The notes under the pieces are model-generated. The model did no database searches. It was given only the letters and a program-made list of their open reading frames with translations, and was not told the origin of the DNA. From positions 186,001-250,000 of the forward strand of contig CAVXLC010000002.1 of the NCBI GenBank assembly GCA_963762545.1: DNA of 64,000 bases, in the 5' to 3' direction. The position numbers were made by a program, and so were the translations under genes. The stretch comes from JABFSM01 sp963762545. GTDB lineage: Bacteria > Gemmatimonadota > Gemmatimonadetes > Gemmatimonadales > GWC2-71-9. Each line of letters begins with the position of its first letter. Position 1 is the first letter of the stretch. Shown one piece after another: positions 1 through 8,572 of the stretch.

Positions 1-177
1 CACTATCCCGCAATCAGCTCGATCGTGAAGGACGTGGCGGGCAAGTACGGGGTGCCCTACTACGATCAGCCGACGCTGATGTCGGCGGTGCGCTCGCACC
101 TGCGCATGCTGCGGAAGTTCGGGCCCGAAGCGTGGGCCGCCCGGCGGGCGGAAAAGCTCCAAGTCGCGGTCAACTAG
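1..177 (+). CDS. Fatty acid desaturase, C-terminal end (partial)
   Basis: Only the last 58 codons are inside the window; the stop TAG is at 175-177. The visible residues begin HYPAISSIVKD and continue through KYGVPYYDQPT to a basic, alanine-rich tail. This resembles the C-terminus of membrane acyl-CoA/acyl-lipid desaturases, where the last His-box region is followed by an HYP..S.IV..TA..YG.PY segment. The catalytic histidine boxes and membrane helices would lie upstream, outside the window, so the family call rests on this tail alone. The next gene is convergent and ends at 193. Confidence 0.55.
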   Translation, partial: HYPAISSIVKDVAGKYGVPYYDQPTLMSAVRSHLRMLRKFGPEAWAARRAEKLQVAVN

Positions 178-192
178 CCCCCTCGTCCAGCC

Positions 193-1506
193 CTACCCCC
201 TCGTCCCCGCGGCCACCGCCACGCCGCTGCGGATGGCGTCCAGCACCTTGTCCGTGAAGGTGTCGATCTCGTCCGGCGTGGTGTACACGTTGGGCGTGAT
301 CCGGATCCCGCTGAATTCGGGATGCACGATCGGCGTCATCACGATCCGGTGCTGCCCGAAGAGCCATTCGCCCAGCTTGGGCATGTCCATCCCGGTCACG
401 CTGAACAGGCAGATGGCGCCCGAGTAGGGTGAGTCGAGCGGCGTCAGGACCCGCACCCGGTCGCTCTCGGCCAGCAGGCGCTTGGCCCAGCGATCCCGGA
501 GCCAGCGCAGCCGCGCGACCTTCCGCTCCGCGCCGATGGCGCGGTGAAAGGCGAGGGCGGCCGAGATCGCGTTGTGGTTCGCGGCCGGATGGGTGCCGAT
601 TTCCTCGTACTTCCGGATGTTGTCGTCCTGCTCCGCGGCCGCGGCCATGAGCGGCCACAGCTTCTTCTGCTTGTCCTTCCGCACGTACAGGAAGCCCGCC
701 CCGATCGGCACCAGCAGCCACTTGTGGAGACTGGTGCCGTAGTAGTCGCAGCCCAGCTCATCGCGCTTGAAGGGGAAGTGCGCGTAGGCGTGCGCGCCGT
801 CCACGAACACCTCGATCCCCCGCGGCCGGGCGAACTCGACCAGCTCCTTCACCGGCATGATCTGGCCGGTGAGGTTGGTGATGTGGGTGACCTCGATGAC
901 CCGGGTGCGCGGCGTCACGGCTGCCTTGAACTGGTCCACGATGTATTGCTGCGAGGGCGGGGGAACCTTGAACGAGACCTGCTTCAGCACGATGCCCTCC
1001 CGGCGCTCCCGCTGCTTCCACGCGGTGATCATCCTGCCGTAGTTCTGATTGGTGACGACCACCTCGTCTCCCGCCTTGAGGTCCAGCCCGAAGATCATGA
1101 TCTCGTTGGCCTCGGACGCATTGCGGGTGATGGCCATCTCTTCGATGTCGCACCCGAAGTCCCGCGCCAGATCCCGCCGCACGCTCTCGATGCGGGGCTC
1201 CAGCACCCGCCACATATGGTCCACCGGGAGCTCGTTGCTGAACTTGAGATCCCGGATCATCTGGTCCATCACATGGGTCGGCGCCGGAGAGCACCCGCCG
1301 TTGTTCAGATTGATCATGGTGCGATCCACGTCGAACGCCCGCTGAATCTCGGTCCAGTAAGCCTCGTCGTCGGCGAGCTTGTCGGGAGACCGGCCGGCGG
1401 CCATGTCGCCCGCGCGCAGGACCCGGGACATGGCCTGTTCCCGGAACATCGGCAGCGTGGCGGAGGCGCCTGCGAGGGCGGACAGGAACGAGCGGCGGGT
1501 GGCCAT
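193..1506 (-). CDS. Tat-exported aminotransferase class V (isopenicillin-N epimerase-like)
   Basis: A 437-residue PLP enzyme. The ATG at 1506 is preceded by AGGAGG at good spacing, so I prefer it to an ATG 24 bases upstream. The N-terminus carries a twin-arginine motif (TRRSFLSALAG) and a hydrophobic segment, so export of the folded, cofactor-loaded enzyme is likely. The class V fold shows as the PLP Asp in VDGAHAYAHF (about residue 235) and the Schiff-base Lys in TSLHKWLLVP (about residue 260). The family includes cysteine desulfurases and isopenicillin-N epimerases; secreted Tat members are usually of unknown substrate. No neighbour points to a pathway. Confidence 0.85.
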   Translation of the reverse strand: MATRRSFLSALAGASATLPMFREQAMSRVLRAGDMAAGRSPDKLADDEAYWTEIQRAFDVDRTMINLNNGGCSPAPTHVMDQMIRDLKFSNELPVDHMWRVLEPRIESVRRDLARDFGCDIEEMAITRNASEANEIMIFGLDLKAGDEVVVTNQNYGRMITAWKQRERREGIVLKQVSFKVPPPSQQYIVDQFKAAVTPRTRVIEVTHITNLTGQIMPVKELVEFARPRGIEVFVDGAHAYAHFPFKRDELGCDYYGTSLHKWLLVPIGAGFLYVRKDKQKKLWPLMAAAAEQDDNIRKYEEIGTHPAANHNAISAALAFHRAIGAERKVARLRWLRDRWAKRLLAESDRVRVLTPLDSPYSGAICLFSVTGMDMPKLGEWLFGQHRIVMTPIVHPEFSGIRITPNVYTTPDEIDTFTDKVLDAIRSGVAVAAGTRG

Positions 1507-1542
1507 AGGGCCTCCTGAGCGGGATATCATGGCGTGGAAGCC

Positions 1543-1776
1543 CTAATTCTCCGGGGGCCGGCGGGAGAGCGCAAGGTCGAGGTTGGCCAGCCGGTTCCGA
1601 GGCTCGGGATCCGCCGACTGCCCGGCCGACGCCAGCCGGTCCCGGTACCCGGCGGCGCCGTCGGCCCGGTTGCCCTCGAGAAAGGTCTCCGCCATCTCGT
1701 AGTCCATCCCGCCCGCCCCCAGCGGGCCCGCTCCAGACGCTCCAGGCCTCGTGTGGGGGCACGTCTTCTGCTTCAT
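1543..1776 (-). CDS. Possible small hypothetical protein (77 aa)
   Basis: An open frame lies just upstream of the aminotransferase on the same strand. The first third is low-complexity. The stretch from MDYEMAETFLEGNR onward looks more protein-like, and an internal ATG there gives 54 residues. No family is recognised and no convincing Shine-Dalgarno precedes either start. It may be a remnant or a chance frame in GC-rich DNA. The rest of the gap to the next gene (about 1780-1834) is AT-rich and probably holds the promoter of the lipoprotein that starts at 1835, with TATCAT at 1808-1813. Confidence 0.25.
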   Translation of the reverse strand: MKQKTCPHTRPGASGAGPLGAGGMDYEMAETFLEGNRADGAAGYRDRLASAGQSADPEPRNRLANLDLALSRRPPEN

Positions 1777-1834
1777 CTACAGGAAACTGTCAATCCTTAC
1801 TGGCAGCTATCATAGAGAATTTTCGCAACCCGTT

Positions 1835-4800
1835 ATGAACAAAGAGTATAGCAAAGTGACTGCAACGTTGCGATTGTATAATCGTCAGACAGCACTCTGG
1901 GCCGTCTGGCGCATCGCACGGAACGGGGTGGCCCTCGTGGCTCTCCTTGCCGGCGCGTGCAGCTCGGGCGATCCGGTTGCCGGATTGAGCCCGATTCCTA
2001 CCGGTTCGCTCGCGGTGGGAATCGACGGGCTGCCGCCCGGCGTGCTCGGCGCGGTTGTGGTCACCGGTACTCAGGGATTTCAGAAGAATCTCTCCACCGG
2101 CCAGACTCTGAGCGGGCTGAGTCCCGGCACCTACGCGGTCGCCGCGGCGGAGATCACCGCCGACGGCGACCACTATACTCCGGCGCCCGCCACCCAAAGC
2201 GTGGCGGTGACCTCCGGCACGACGCCGGTGAACGCGTCGGTCGCCTATCAGCTGGTGACCGGCCGCCTGGCGGTGTCCGTCTCGGGTCTTCCCGCCGGCG
2301 TCAACGCCGCGGTGCTGGTGAGCGGTCCCGGCGGGTACGCCCACGTGGTCCTGGCCTCCGAAGTCCTTACCGGGCTCACTCCCGGCGCGTACGCGATCGC
2401 GTCGCCCACCGTGGTGCAGAATGGCGATCAGTACGACGCGTCGTCGCCGTCTCAGGACGTCGTGGTAGCGGCCATTCCGGGCACGACTCCCCTGGTCGCG
2501 ATCAACTACTCGGTGTCGAGCGGTGCCCTGTCGATCGTGGTTGAAGGGCTTCCGACCGGCGCCGCGGCGGCGATCGGCGTCACCGGACCCCAGGGATTCC
2601 ATGCCGACGTGGCCGTCAGCGCGACGCTGGCCGGACTGGTGCCGGGCACCTATTCGATTTCGGCGGGCAATGTCTCGGCGGGCGGTATCGTGTTTGTTCC
2701 GACGCTCACCGAACAGAGCGCCGCGGTGCTGGCGAGCCTGGTGCCCCTGGTCCGGACCGTCACCTACACCCAGGCGACCGGTTCCCTCAGCATCTCGGTG
2801 GCCGGTTTGCCGGGATCGCTTCCGGGGAGCGTAGCCGTGAGCGGGCCGGGTGGCTTCAATCAGCAGCTCACCGCCACGCAGACCCTCGCCGGGCTGGTCC
2901 CCGGGACCTATACGATCAGCGCGTTCAGCGTGACCGGCGGGAGCGTGACCTACAATCCATCGCCGGTAAGCCAGAATGTCGCGGTGACGTTCGGCTCCAC
3001 CGCCTCGGCCGGGGTGACCTACTCGGTCGTGACCGGCTCGCTGCAGCTCACTGTGAGTGGCCTGCCGGGCGGCGTGCCGGCCAGCGTCAACATCACCGGG
3101 CCCGGCGGCTTCTCGCAGCATTTCACCGGCACCCAGACCCTGACGGCCTTGCCGCCGGGCACCTACACGATCACGGCCGCGGCGGTGTCCTCGGGCGGAA
3201 CCAGCTACCTGCCGGTGCCGGTGACCCAGACCAGCCCCGTGAACGGCGGGGCGACGACGAGCGCCGCCGTGGTGTATGCCACGTCGACCGGCGGCATGAA
3301 CCTGACCATCGGCGGTTTGCCCGCCGGAGTGCTCGCCAACGTGACGGTCACCGGACCGGGCGGATTCTCCCACTCGCTGACCGCGAGCCAGACCCTGTCC
3401 AGCCTGGTCCCCGGTTCCTACACGGTGACCGCGGTCGCGGTGCTGAGCGGGGGAACGACCTATTCGCCGTCTCCTCCGGTGCAGTCGGTCGGGGTCAGCG
3501 CGGGCGCGGTGGCCACGCCGTCGGTGTTCTACACCGGGAGCGGCGGCGCCACCCTCGACCTGACCATCAGCGGGGTGTACCTCACCCAGGCGACTCAGCG
3601 GTTCGACGGCTCGGTGCCGCTCGTGGCGGGGCGCAACGCGTACCTCCGGGTGTTCGCTCTGGCCAACCAGGCCAACTCGGCGCAGCCCCAGGTCCGGGTG
3701 CGGCTGTACAACGGCGCGAGTCTGGTCCAGACCTATACCATCGGCGCGCCGGCGGCCAGCGTGCCGACCGCGGTGAACGAGGGTTCCCTCGCGAGCTCGT
3801 GGAATGTGCTGGTGCCCGCCGCGCTGGTGCAGCCGAACCTCAAGGTGCTCGCCGACGTCGACCCGGCTTCGGCCACGGCCGAGAGCGACGAAACCGACAA
3901 TCAGTTCCCGGTGTCGGGCGTTCCCGGCGCCGTCGACGTGCGGGCCCTGCCCACGTACCAGGTGCGTTTCGTCCCGGTGCTCCAGCAGGTCAACGGGCTC
4001 CAGGGCAATGTGACCGCGGGCAACATGAACAGTTTCCTTCCGGACCTGCAGCAACAGCTCCCGGTTGGCGCGTTGACCGCCGATGTGCGCGCCCCGTATA
4101 CGACCACCGCGCCGGTGCTGCAGAATGACAACGCCAACGGGGCGTGGGGTACCATTCTGAGCGAGATGCTCGCGGTGCGCGCCGGCGATGCCAGCACCCG
4201 CTACTACTACGGTGTCGTCCGGGCGACCTACGGGAGTGGCGTGGCGGGTATCGGCTACGTGGGCGGATCGGCGCGCGCGGCCATCGGCTGGGACTACCTC
4301 CCGTCCGGCCGCGGCGTGATGGCGCACGAGACCGGCCACAACATGAGCCGGCAGCATGCGCCCTGTGGTGGCGTGGCGGGCCCCGATCCGAGCTTCCCGT
4401 ATGCCGGCGGGAAGATCGGCGTGTGGGGCCTCGACCTGACCACCCTGACCCTCAAGTCGCCGGCCACCTTCGCGGACCTGATGGGCTACTGCAGCCCGGT
4501 GTGGGTGAGCGATTACAACTGGACCGGCATGGTCACCTATCGCCAGGGCGGGCCCAACAACGCGCCGCCCGCCGTCGACGTCGCCGGGCCGGGCCTCCTG
4601 GTCTGGGGCCGGATCACCGACGCGGGCGTCGTGCTCGAGCCCGCCTTCCGCCTGGCCTCGGCCGCGGGCCGGGCCCCGTCGCCGGGCGCCAACCGGCTGG
4701 ACCTCCTGGCCGCCGACGGCGCCCTGCTGCGCACGGTGTCGTTCGAGACCGACGCGGTGGCCGATCTCCCCGGCGGCACCGAGCGGCACTTTGCGTTCGT

Positions 4801-5119
4801 GATTCCGCTGGACCCGGCCCTGGAGCGGGACCTCTCCGGGCTCCGGGTGCGCGCCGGCGTCGGAACCGCCGCGCGCCTCGCGTCGGTCGCCTCGGCCGAC
4901 CCCTCGCCGCTCCTCACCCGCGCCAATGCGCAGCAGGTGGACGTGCGCTGGGACGCGACCCGCTATCCCATGGTCATGGTCCGGGACGCGGTCACCGGCG
5001 ACATCCTGAGCTTTGCCCGGGGCGGCTCGGCCCGGCTCTGGTCCCGTGGCTCGAATTTCGTCCTGCACTTCTCGGACGGAGTGAAATCGGTGATCCGGCA
5101 GGGTCGAATCCTCCAGTAG
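1835..5119 (+). CDS. Repeat-containing lipoprotein with C-terminal metzincin-like metallopeptidase
   Basis: About 1094 residues from the ATG at 1835. A basic N-terminus leads to a hydrophobic stretch and the lipobox LLAGAC, so this is a lipoprotein. Next come six tandem repeats of about 85 residues (about 57-570), each with a G-L-x-V-x-V-x-GLP-x-G core, a TGPGGF turn and a GLxPGTYxI strand; these look like beta-sandwich modules. A CARDB-like segment follows (VRLYNG, ESDETDNQ). The C-terminal domain has HETGHNMSRQH, fitting the HExxHxxxxxH zinc site of metzincins, followed by APC and an LMGYC Met-turn candidate. M66/StcE-like peptidases share this arrangement, but the precise family is unproven. 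It probably acts at the cell surface. Confidence 0.8.
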   Translation: MNKEYSKVTATLRLYNRQTALWAVWRIARNGVALVALLAGACSSGDPVAGLSPIPTGSLAVGIDGLPPGVLGAVVVTGTQGFQKNLSTGQTLSGLSPGTYAVAAAEITADGDHYTPAPATQSVAVTSGTTPVNASVAYQLVTGRLAVSVSGLPAGVNAAVLVSGPGGYAHVVLASEVLTGLTPGAYAIASPTVVQNGDQYDASSPSQDVVVAAIPGTTPLVAINYSVSSGALSIVVEGLPTGAAAAIGVTGPQGFHADVAVSATLAGLVPGTYSISAGNVSAGGIVFVPTLTEQSAAVLASLVPLVRTVTYTQATGSLSISVAGLPGSLPGSVAVSGPGGFNQQLTATQTLAGLVPGTYTISAFSVTGGSVTYNPSPVSQNVAVTFGSTASAGVTYSVVTGSLQLTVSGLPGGVPASVNITGPGGFSQHFTGTQTLTALPPGTYTITAAAVSSGGTSYLPVPVTQTSPVNGGATTSAAVVYATSTGGMNLTIGGLPAGVLANVTVTGPGGFSHSLTASQTLSSLVPGSYTVTAVAVLSGGTTYSPSPPVQSVGVSAGAVATPSVFYTGSGGATLDLTISGVYLTQATQRFDGSVPLVAGRNAYLRVFALANQANSAQPQVRVRLYNGASLVQTYTIGAPAASVPTAVNEGSLASSWNVLVPAALVQPNLKVLADVDPASATAESDETDNQFPVSGVPGAVDVRALPTYQVRFVPVLQQVNGLQGNVTAGNMNSFLPDLQQQLPVGALTADVRAPYTTTAPVLQNDNANGAWGTILSEMLAVRAGDASTRYYYGVVRATYGSGVAGIGYVGGSARAAIGWDYLPSGRGVMAHETGHNMSRQHAPCGGVAGPDPSFPYAGGKIGVWGLDLTTLTLKSPATFADLMGYCSPVWVSDYNWTGMVTYRQGGPNNAPPAVDVAGPGLLVWGRITDAGVVLEPAFRLASAAGRAPSPGANRLDLLAADGALLRTVSFETDAVADLPGGTERHFAFVIPLDPALERDLSGLRVRAGVGTAARLASVASADPSPLLTRANAQQVDVRWDATRYPMVMVRDAVTGDILSFARGGSARLWSRGSNFVLHFSDGVKSVIRQGRILQ
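2003..3542 (+). repeat. Six tandem ~255-bp coding repeats
   Basis: Within the lipoprotein gene, six consecutive units of about 85 codons start near 2003, 2261, 2522, 2780, 3035 and 3290. Each encodes a G-S-L-x-V-x-V-x-GLP opening, a TGPGGF-type turn near residue 20 and an LxPGTYTI strand near residue 42. Units 4 to 6 resemble each other most closely, which suggests recent duplication or conversion at that end. Confidence 0.85.
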
Positions 5120-5147
5120 CGACCGCCGTTCCCGCCCCCCGGGGCCT

Positions 5148-5153
5148 TAGATT
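5148..5153 (+). promoter_or_regulatory. -10 box TAGATT, leaderless arrangement
   Basis: TAGATT stands 6 bases before the ATG at 5160 of the SDR gene, and no Shine-Dalgarno is visible. The spacing places the transcript start at or next to the A of the ATG. Confidence 0.5.
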
Positions 5154-5159
5154 CCCTCG

Positions 5160-6029
5160 ATGGCCATTCCTCCGGCGGTCCTGATCACCGGTGCCTCGAG
5201 CGGCATCGGCAATACCTCCGCCCTCATGCTCGATGCACTGGGTTACCGGGTCTTTGCCGGGGTCCGGCGTCCCGCCGACGCCGAGCGGCTCCTTGCCCAG
5301 GGCAGCGGCCGCCTGCGCCCCGTGTTGCTCGACGTGACCGACGCCGCGGCGATCGCCGCGGCCCTCGAGACCGTCGCGGCGGCGGTGGGTGAGCACGGCC
5401 TGGCCGGCCTGGTCAATAACGCCGGGATCGCGGTGGGCGGTCCGCTCGAGTATCTGACGACCGACGAGCTGCGCGGCCAGTTCGAGGTGAACGTCTTCGG
5501 CCTTCACGCGGTAACCCGCGCGTTCCTCCCCCTGGTGCGCCGGGCCGGCGGCCGCATCATCCATATCGGCTCCATCAGCGGACGGATCAGCTCGCCCTTC
5601 ATCGGGCCCTACGCGGCTTCGAAGTACGCCATCGAGGCGTTGACCGATGCGCTCCGCCTGGAGCTGGCGCCCGAGGGGATTCACGTGGCGGTGATCGAGC
5701 CGGGGCAGGTGCGCACCGGAATCTGGGACAAGGGTCGCGCCGCCTTCGCGGCCGTCGCGCAGCGGATCCCCGACGAGGGAATCACCCGGTACGGTCCCCG
5801 CCTCAGGGTGCTGGAGTGGATGGTGGAGCAGGCCCCGCGGGTGGCGTCGCCGCCGGAGGCGGTGGGCGAAGCCGTCATCCATGCCCTCGAGTCGGCGGAT
5901 CCCCGCACCCGCTACGTGGTCGGGCGCGATGCCCGGGTCCGCCTGGCGCTGGCCCGCCTGCTTCCCGACCGGCTCATGGATGCCTTGGTGCTCCGGGTCC
6001 TGCACCGGGTGGAAGCGAGGCTTTCGTGA
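5160..6029 (+). CDS. Short-chain dehydrogenase/reductase (SDR)
   Basis: A 289-residue classical SDR. It has the NAD(P) turn TGASSGIG (about residues 10-17), the NNAG motif (about 88) and the catalytic Ser and YAASK pair (about 138-156). It therefore catalyses NAD(P)-dependent oxidation or reduction of an alcohol or carbonyl; the long C-terminal tail resembles the retinol dehydrogenase-like or oxidoreductase SDR group. The substrate cannot be told. The stop overlaps the GTG start of the following lipoprotein (GTGA). Confidence 0.9.
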   Translation: MAIPPAVLITGASSGIGNTSALMLDALGYRVFAGVRRPADAERLLAQGSGRLRPVLLDVTDAAAIAAALETVAAAVGEHGLAGLVNNAGIAVGGPLEYLTTDELRGQFEVNVFGLHAVTRAFLPLVRRAGGRIIHIGSISGRISSPFIGPYAASKYAIEALTDALRLELAPEGIHVAVIEPGQVRTGIWDKGRAAFAAVAQRIPDEGITRYGPRLRVLEWMVEQAPRVASPPEAVGEAVIHALESADPRTRYVVGRDARVRLALARLLPDRLMDALVLRVLHRVEARLS

Positions 6030-7549
6030 GCCGCGCTCCCGTCGCGAGGCTCCTCGCGCTCGCGTTGCTGGCCGGCTGTCTCGACCGGACGCCGTTCGAC
6101 TCGACCGGCACCGATGACGCCGGCCTCGCGGTGTCGCCGGCCACGCTCTATCTCGAGCCGGGAGCCGTCTATCGGGTGGGCGCGTATCTCGGGGTGCTGG
6201 GAGGCGGCCAGGTCCGGTGGGAGAGCAGCGATCCCGCCGTCGCCACGGTGGGCCCCGACGGCACGGTGACGGCCGTGGCTCCGGGTGAGGCCCAGATCCG
6301 GGCCACCAACCCCCGCGCCACCGGCCGCACCCTGGTGACGGTGGTGCCGCCGGCGGCGCCGGTGACCTCGTGGCGGATCGCGCGATCGTCGATCACCGAC
6401 GTCTCGATGCTGGGGGTCTGGTCGGTGGACCCGCAGACCTCGTTTGCCGTCGGGCAGACCGGGACTATTCTGCGCACCACCGACGGCGGAGTGAGCTGGG
6501 CCCGGATGGCCACGCCCGACTCCTCCGATCTGGTCGGCGTGTGGGGGTCCTCACCCTCCAACGTGTACGCCGTCGGCGTGTTCGGAACCATTCTCCACTA
6601 CGACGGCGCCACCTGGCGGAAGATGACCAGCCCGACCGGCAACGTGCTGCTCGAGGTGTGGGGACTCGCACCCGACGACATCTATGCGGTGGGATCCGGC
6701 GTCTCCCTCCACTTCGACGGTGTTTCCTGGCGTCCGTTGTCCGGCACCGAAACGGCCGAGCTGTGGGCGGTGTGGGGCACCGATCGCTCCCATCTGTTCG
6801 CCGTGGGCCAGAACGGCGTGATCTTCACCCTCCAGGGCACCCACTGGGTGCCGATGCCGAGCCCCACGGGACTCCTGCTGCTGGGTCTCTGGGGCAGCGA
6901 CGCCTCGACGGTCTATGCCGCGGGCATCCGGGGGACCGTCCTCCGGTACGACGGCGTGCGCTGGAAGTTCGTGCCGGTCCCCACTACCACGGACCTGTTC
7001 GCCATCTGGGGCACCGGCGCCGCCAACATTCTGGCGGTCGGCAATACCGGTGCGATGGTGTTGTTCAACGGGTCATCCTGGACTCTGGTGCCCCAGTCGG
7101 CCACCGCCGAGAACCTGCGTGCCGTGCACGCCCTGCCGGGCGGGAATTTCTCCGTCGTGGGATGGAGCGGCACCGCCGTCACCCGCCAAACCTCGGCCTG
7201 GCAGGTGGGAGCCACTGGACCGTTGCTCTTCGACGTGGCCCGAGGACCGGGCGGATCGCGCTATGCCGTGGGCAGCAACGGCGCGGTGCTCCGCGGCACC
7301 GGCGCGGCCTGGACCTCGCTGCCGATCCCCACCACCAGGCCGCTCTACGGCGCGGCGTACCAGAACGGGGAGCTCGTGGTGGTGGGCGACACCGGAACGA
7401 TCCTCCGCTACGACGGCGCGGCCTGGCGTGACGAGTCGTTTCCCGCCCGCCGCCTGTTGCGATCGATCTGGAACGACGCGTCGGGGAACGCGTTCATCGT
7501 AGGCGAGCAGGGCGTGACGCTGCGCTACGCCGCCGGCCGCTGGATCTGA
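6026..7549 (+). CDS. Beta-propeller lipoprotein, N-terminal part (frameshifted gene)
   Basis: The GTG at 6026 overlaps the SDR stop. The N-terminus has a hydrophobic run and lipobox LLAGC, so a lipoprotein. Residues about 35-110 form a BIG2-like Ig domain (VSPATLYLEPG...WESSDPAVATV). After that come ten repeats of about 40 residues with the pattern AVG..GTILRYDG..W.....P....L..VWG, typical of beta-propeller blades. The frame hits TGA at 7547-7549 in the middle of a blade (YAAGRW). The next frame continues the pattern at once, so this is the first part of a longer protein broken by a one-base shift or a sequencing error. Confidence 0.8.
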   Translation: MSRAPVARLLALALLAGCLDRTPFDSTGTDDAGLAVSPATLYLEPGAVYRVGAYLGVLGGGQVRWESSDPAVATVGPDGTVTAVAPGEAQIRATNPRATGRTLVTVVPPAAPVTSWRIARSSITDVSMLGVWSVDPQTSFAVGQTGTILRTTDGGVSWARMATPDSSDLVGVWGSSPSNVYAVGVFGTILHYDGATWRKMTSPTGNVLLEVWGLAPDDIYAVGSGVSLHFDGVSWRPLSGTETAELWAVWGTDRSHLFAVGQNGVIFTLQGTHWVPMPSPTGLLLLGLWGSDASTVYAAGIRGTVLRYDGVRWKFVPVPTTTDLFAIWGTGAANILAVGNTGAMVLFNGSSWTLVPQSATAENLRAVHALPGGNFSVVGWSGTAVTRQTSAWQVGATGPLLFDVARGPGGSRYAVGSNGAVLRGTGAAWTSLPIPTTRPLYGAAYQNGELVVVGDTGTILRYDGAAWRDESFPARRLLRSIWNDASGNAFIVGEQGVTLRYAAGRWI

Positions 7550-7616
7550 ATCGCCCCCGGTCACCGGGCAGTTCCTGCGCCACGTCTTTGGCCTCAACGC
7601 CTCCGACATCTTCGCG

Positions 7617-8006
7617 GTGGGAGACAGCGGAACCGTCGTCCACTGGGACGGGAGCGGCTGGAAGGTCATGCCCACGCCCACGCTGTCGCTGCTGCGCGGG
7701 GTCTGGGGCAGCGGTCCCCGGGATCTCTTCGCGGTCGGCGCAGGCGGAGCCATCATGCGCTATGACGGCGTGCAGTGGTATCTCATGGCGAGCCCCACTC
7801 GCAAGGAGCTGCGCTCGGTGTGGGGCAGCGGGCCGACCGACGTCTATGCGGCCGGAGAAGACGGGACCATACTGCGCTTCGACGGCGTGAGCTGGAAAGT
7901 CACCGCCTCGCCGGTGAAGGACCTGCTGTTGTCCATCGAGGGCGGCCCCGGGCTGCCGCTCCAGGCCGTCGGCGCCCGGGGAGTGGTGCTCGAAGCGGTG
8001 CACTGA
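7617..8006 (+). CDS. Beta-propeller lipoprotein, C-terminal part after frameshift
   Basis: This is the continuation of the gene that starts at 6026, one frame over. The first usable start is GTG at 7617, but the homologous reading extends back to about 7548 (ESPPVTGQFLRHVFG). It supplies four more blades (DIFAVGDSG, DLFAVGAGG, DVYAAGEDG, LQAVGARG), for fourteen in all, the number expected for two seven-bladed propellers. The last blade lacks its outer strand, as expected when the N-terminal strand closes the ring. It is unlikely to be expressed alone. Confidence 0.7.
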   Translation: MGDSGTVVHWDGSGWKVMPTPTLSLLRGVWGSGPRDLFAVGAGGAIMRYDGVQWYLMASPTRKELRSVWGSGPTDVYAAGEDGTILRFDGVSWKVTASPVKDLLLSIEGGPGLPLQAVGARGVVLEAVH

Positions 8007-8008
8007 GT

Positions 8009-8035
8009 CTCCGGCTACGGCTCGCCGTAGCGGAG
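8009..8035. terminator. Strong hairpin between convergent genes
   Basis: CTCCG and CTACGG pair with CCGTAG and CGGAG around a CTCG tetraloop, giving 11 base pairs with one bulged G. It lies between the propeller gene stop (8006) and the phosphatase stop (8015) and overlaps the end of the latter. No T-run follows on either strand, so termination is inferred from position. Confidence 0.45.
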
Positions 8036-8518
8036 CACGATGGCCTGGCCCTTCCCGTCACCCTGCACCGTCACCACCACCAGGCGGTCATAGTCCAGGT
8101 CCGTCAGGATCGGGACCTCCTGGCCGCTGAGCCGCTCCACGATCAGGTGCACCAGGTTGCTGTGGCTGGCCACCACCGCCCGGCTCCCCGGGGGCAGGCC
8201 CCGCAGCATCTCGATGAGGTCGTCCATCTTGCCGGCCGCGGCCAGCATGGGCACCAGGCCGGTGGCGTTCGCCAGCGGCGCCAGGGTCTCCTGGGTTCGC
8301 TTGAATTCCGTGGCGAAGAGTGCGGTGATGTGCGCGTCCTTCAGGGTCCGCGCCAGCGCCTCGGCCCGCCGGCGCCCCGCCTCGGTCAGCGAGGGGTCCG
8401 ACGTCTCCGGTCCCTTCTCGGCGTGACGGACCACGAACACGGTGAGCGGGGCGCCCTGGGCCGCGAGCCGCGACGCCGGGGCCAGCAGGAGCAGGGCGAG
8501 GAATGAACGGCGGAGCAT
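8015..8518 (-). CDS. Secreted histidine phosphatase superfamily protein (SixA/PGM-like)
   Basis: A 167-residue protein with a signal peptide (LRRSFLALLLLAPASRLAAQ, likely cleaved after AQ). The catalytic His lies in FVVRHAEK, the branch-1 RHG-type motif, with a second His in VASHSNLVH. Such enzymes form a phosphohistidine intermediate and remove phosphate from small molecules or proteins; here the location would be periplasmic. AAGGA upstream of the ATG gives a ribosome site. It lies 54 bases downstream of the ThrE-type exporter gene on the same strand. Confidence 0.85.
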   Translation of the reverse strand: MLRRSFLALLLLAPASRLAAQGAPLTVFVVRHAEKGPETSDPSLTEAGRRRAEALARTLKDAHITALFATEFKRTQETLAPLANATGLVPMLAAAGKMDDLIEMLRGLPPGSRAVVASHSNLVHLIVERLSGQEVPILTDLDYDRLVVVTVQGDGKGQAIVLRYGEP

Positions 8519-8572
8519 TGCGAGAGCATCCTTCCTTGAATGGGGTTTCCCGGTCTCGGAGCGCCCGGGTCC

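Noticed and set aside
1790..5068. A very long open frame on the minus strand opposite the repeat lipoprotein, and a similar one at 37509-40817 opposite tamB
   Set aside because: Both are antisense shadows produced by GC-rich third codon positions. Their translations are Arg/Gly/His-rich without domains, while the plus strands encode clear proteins.
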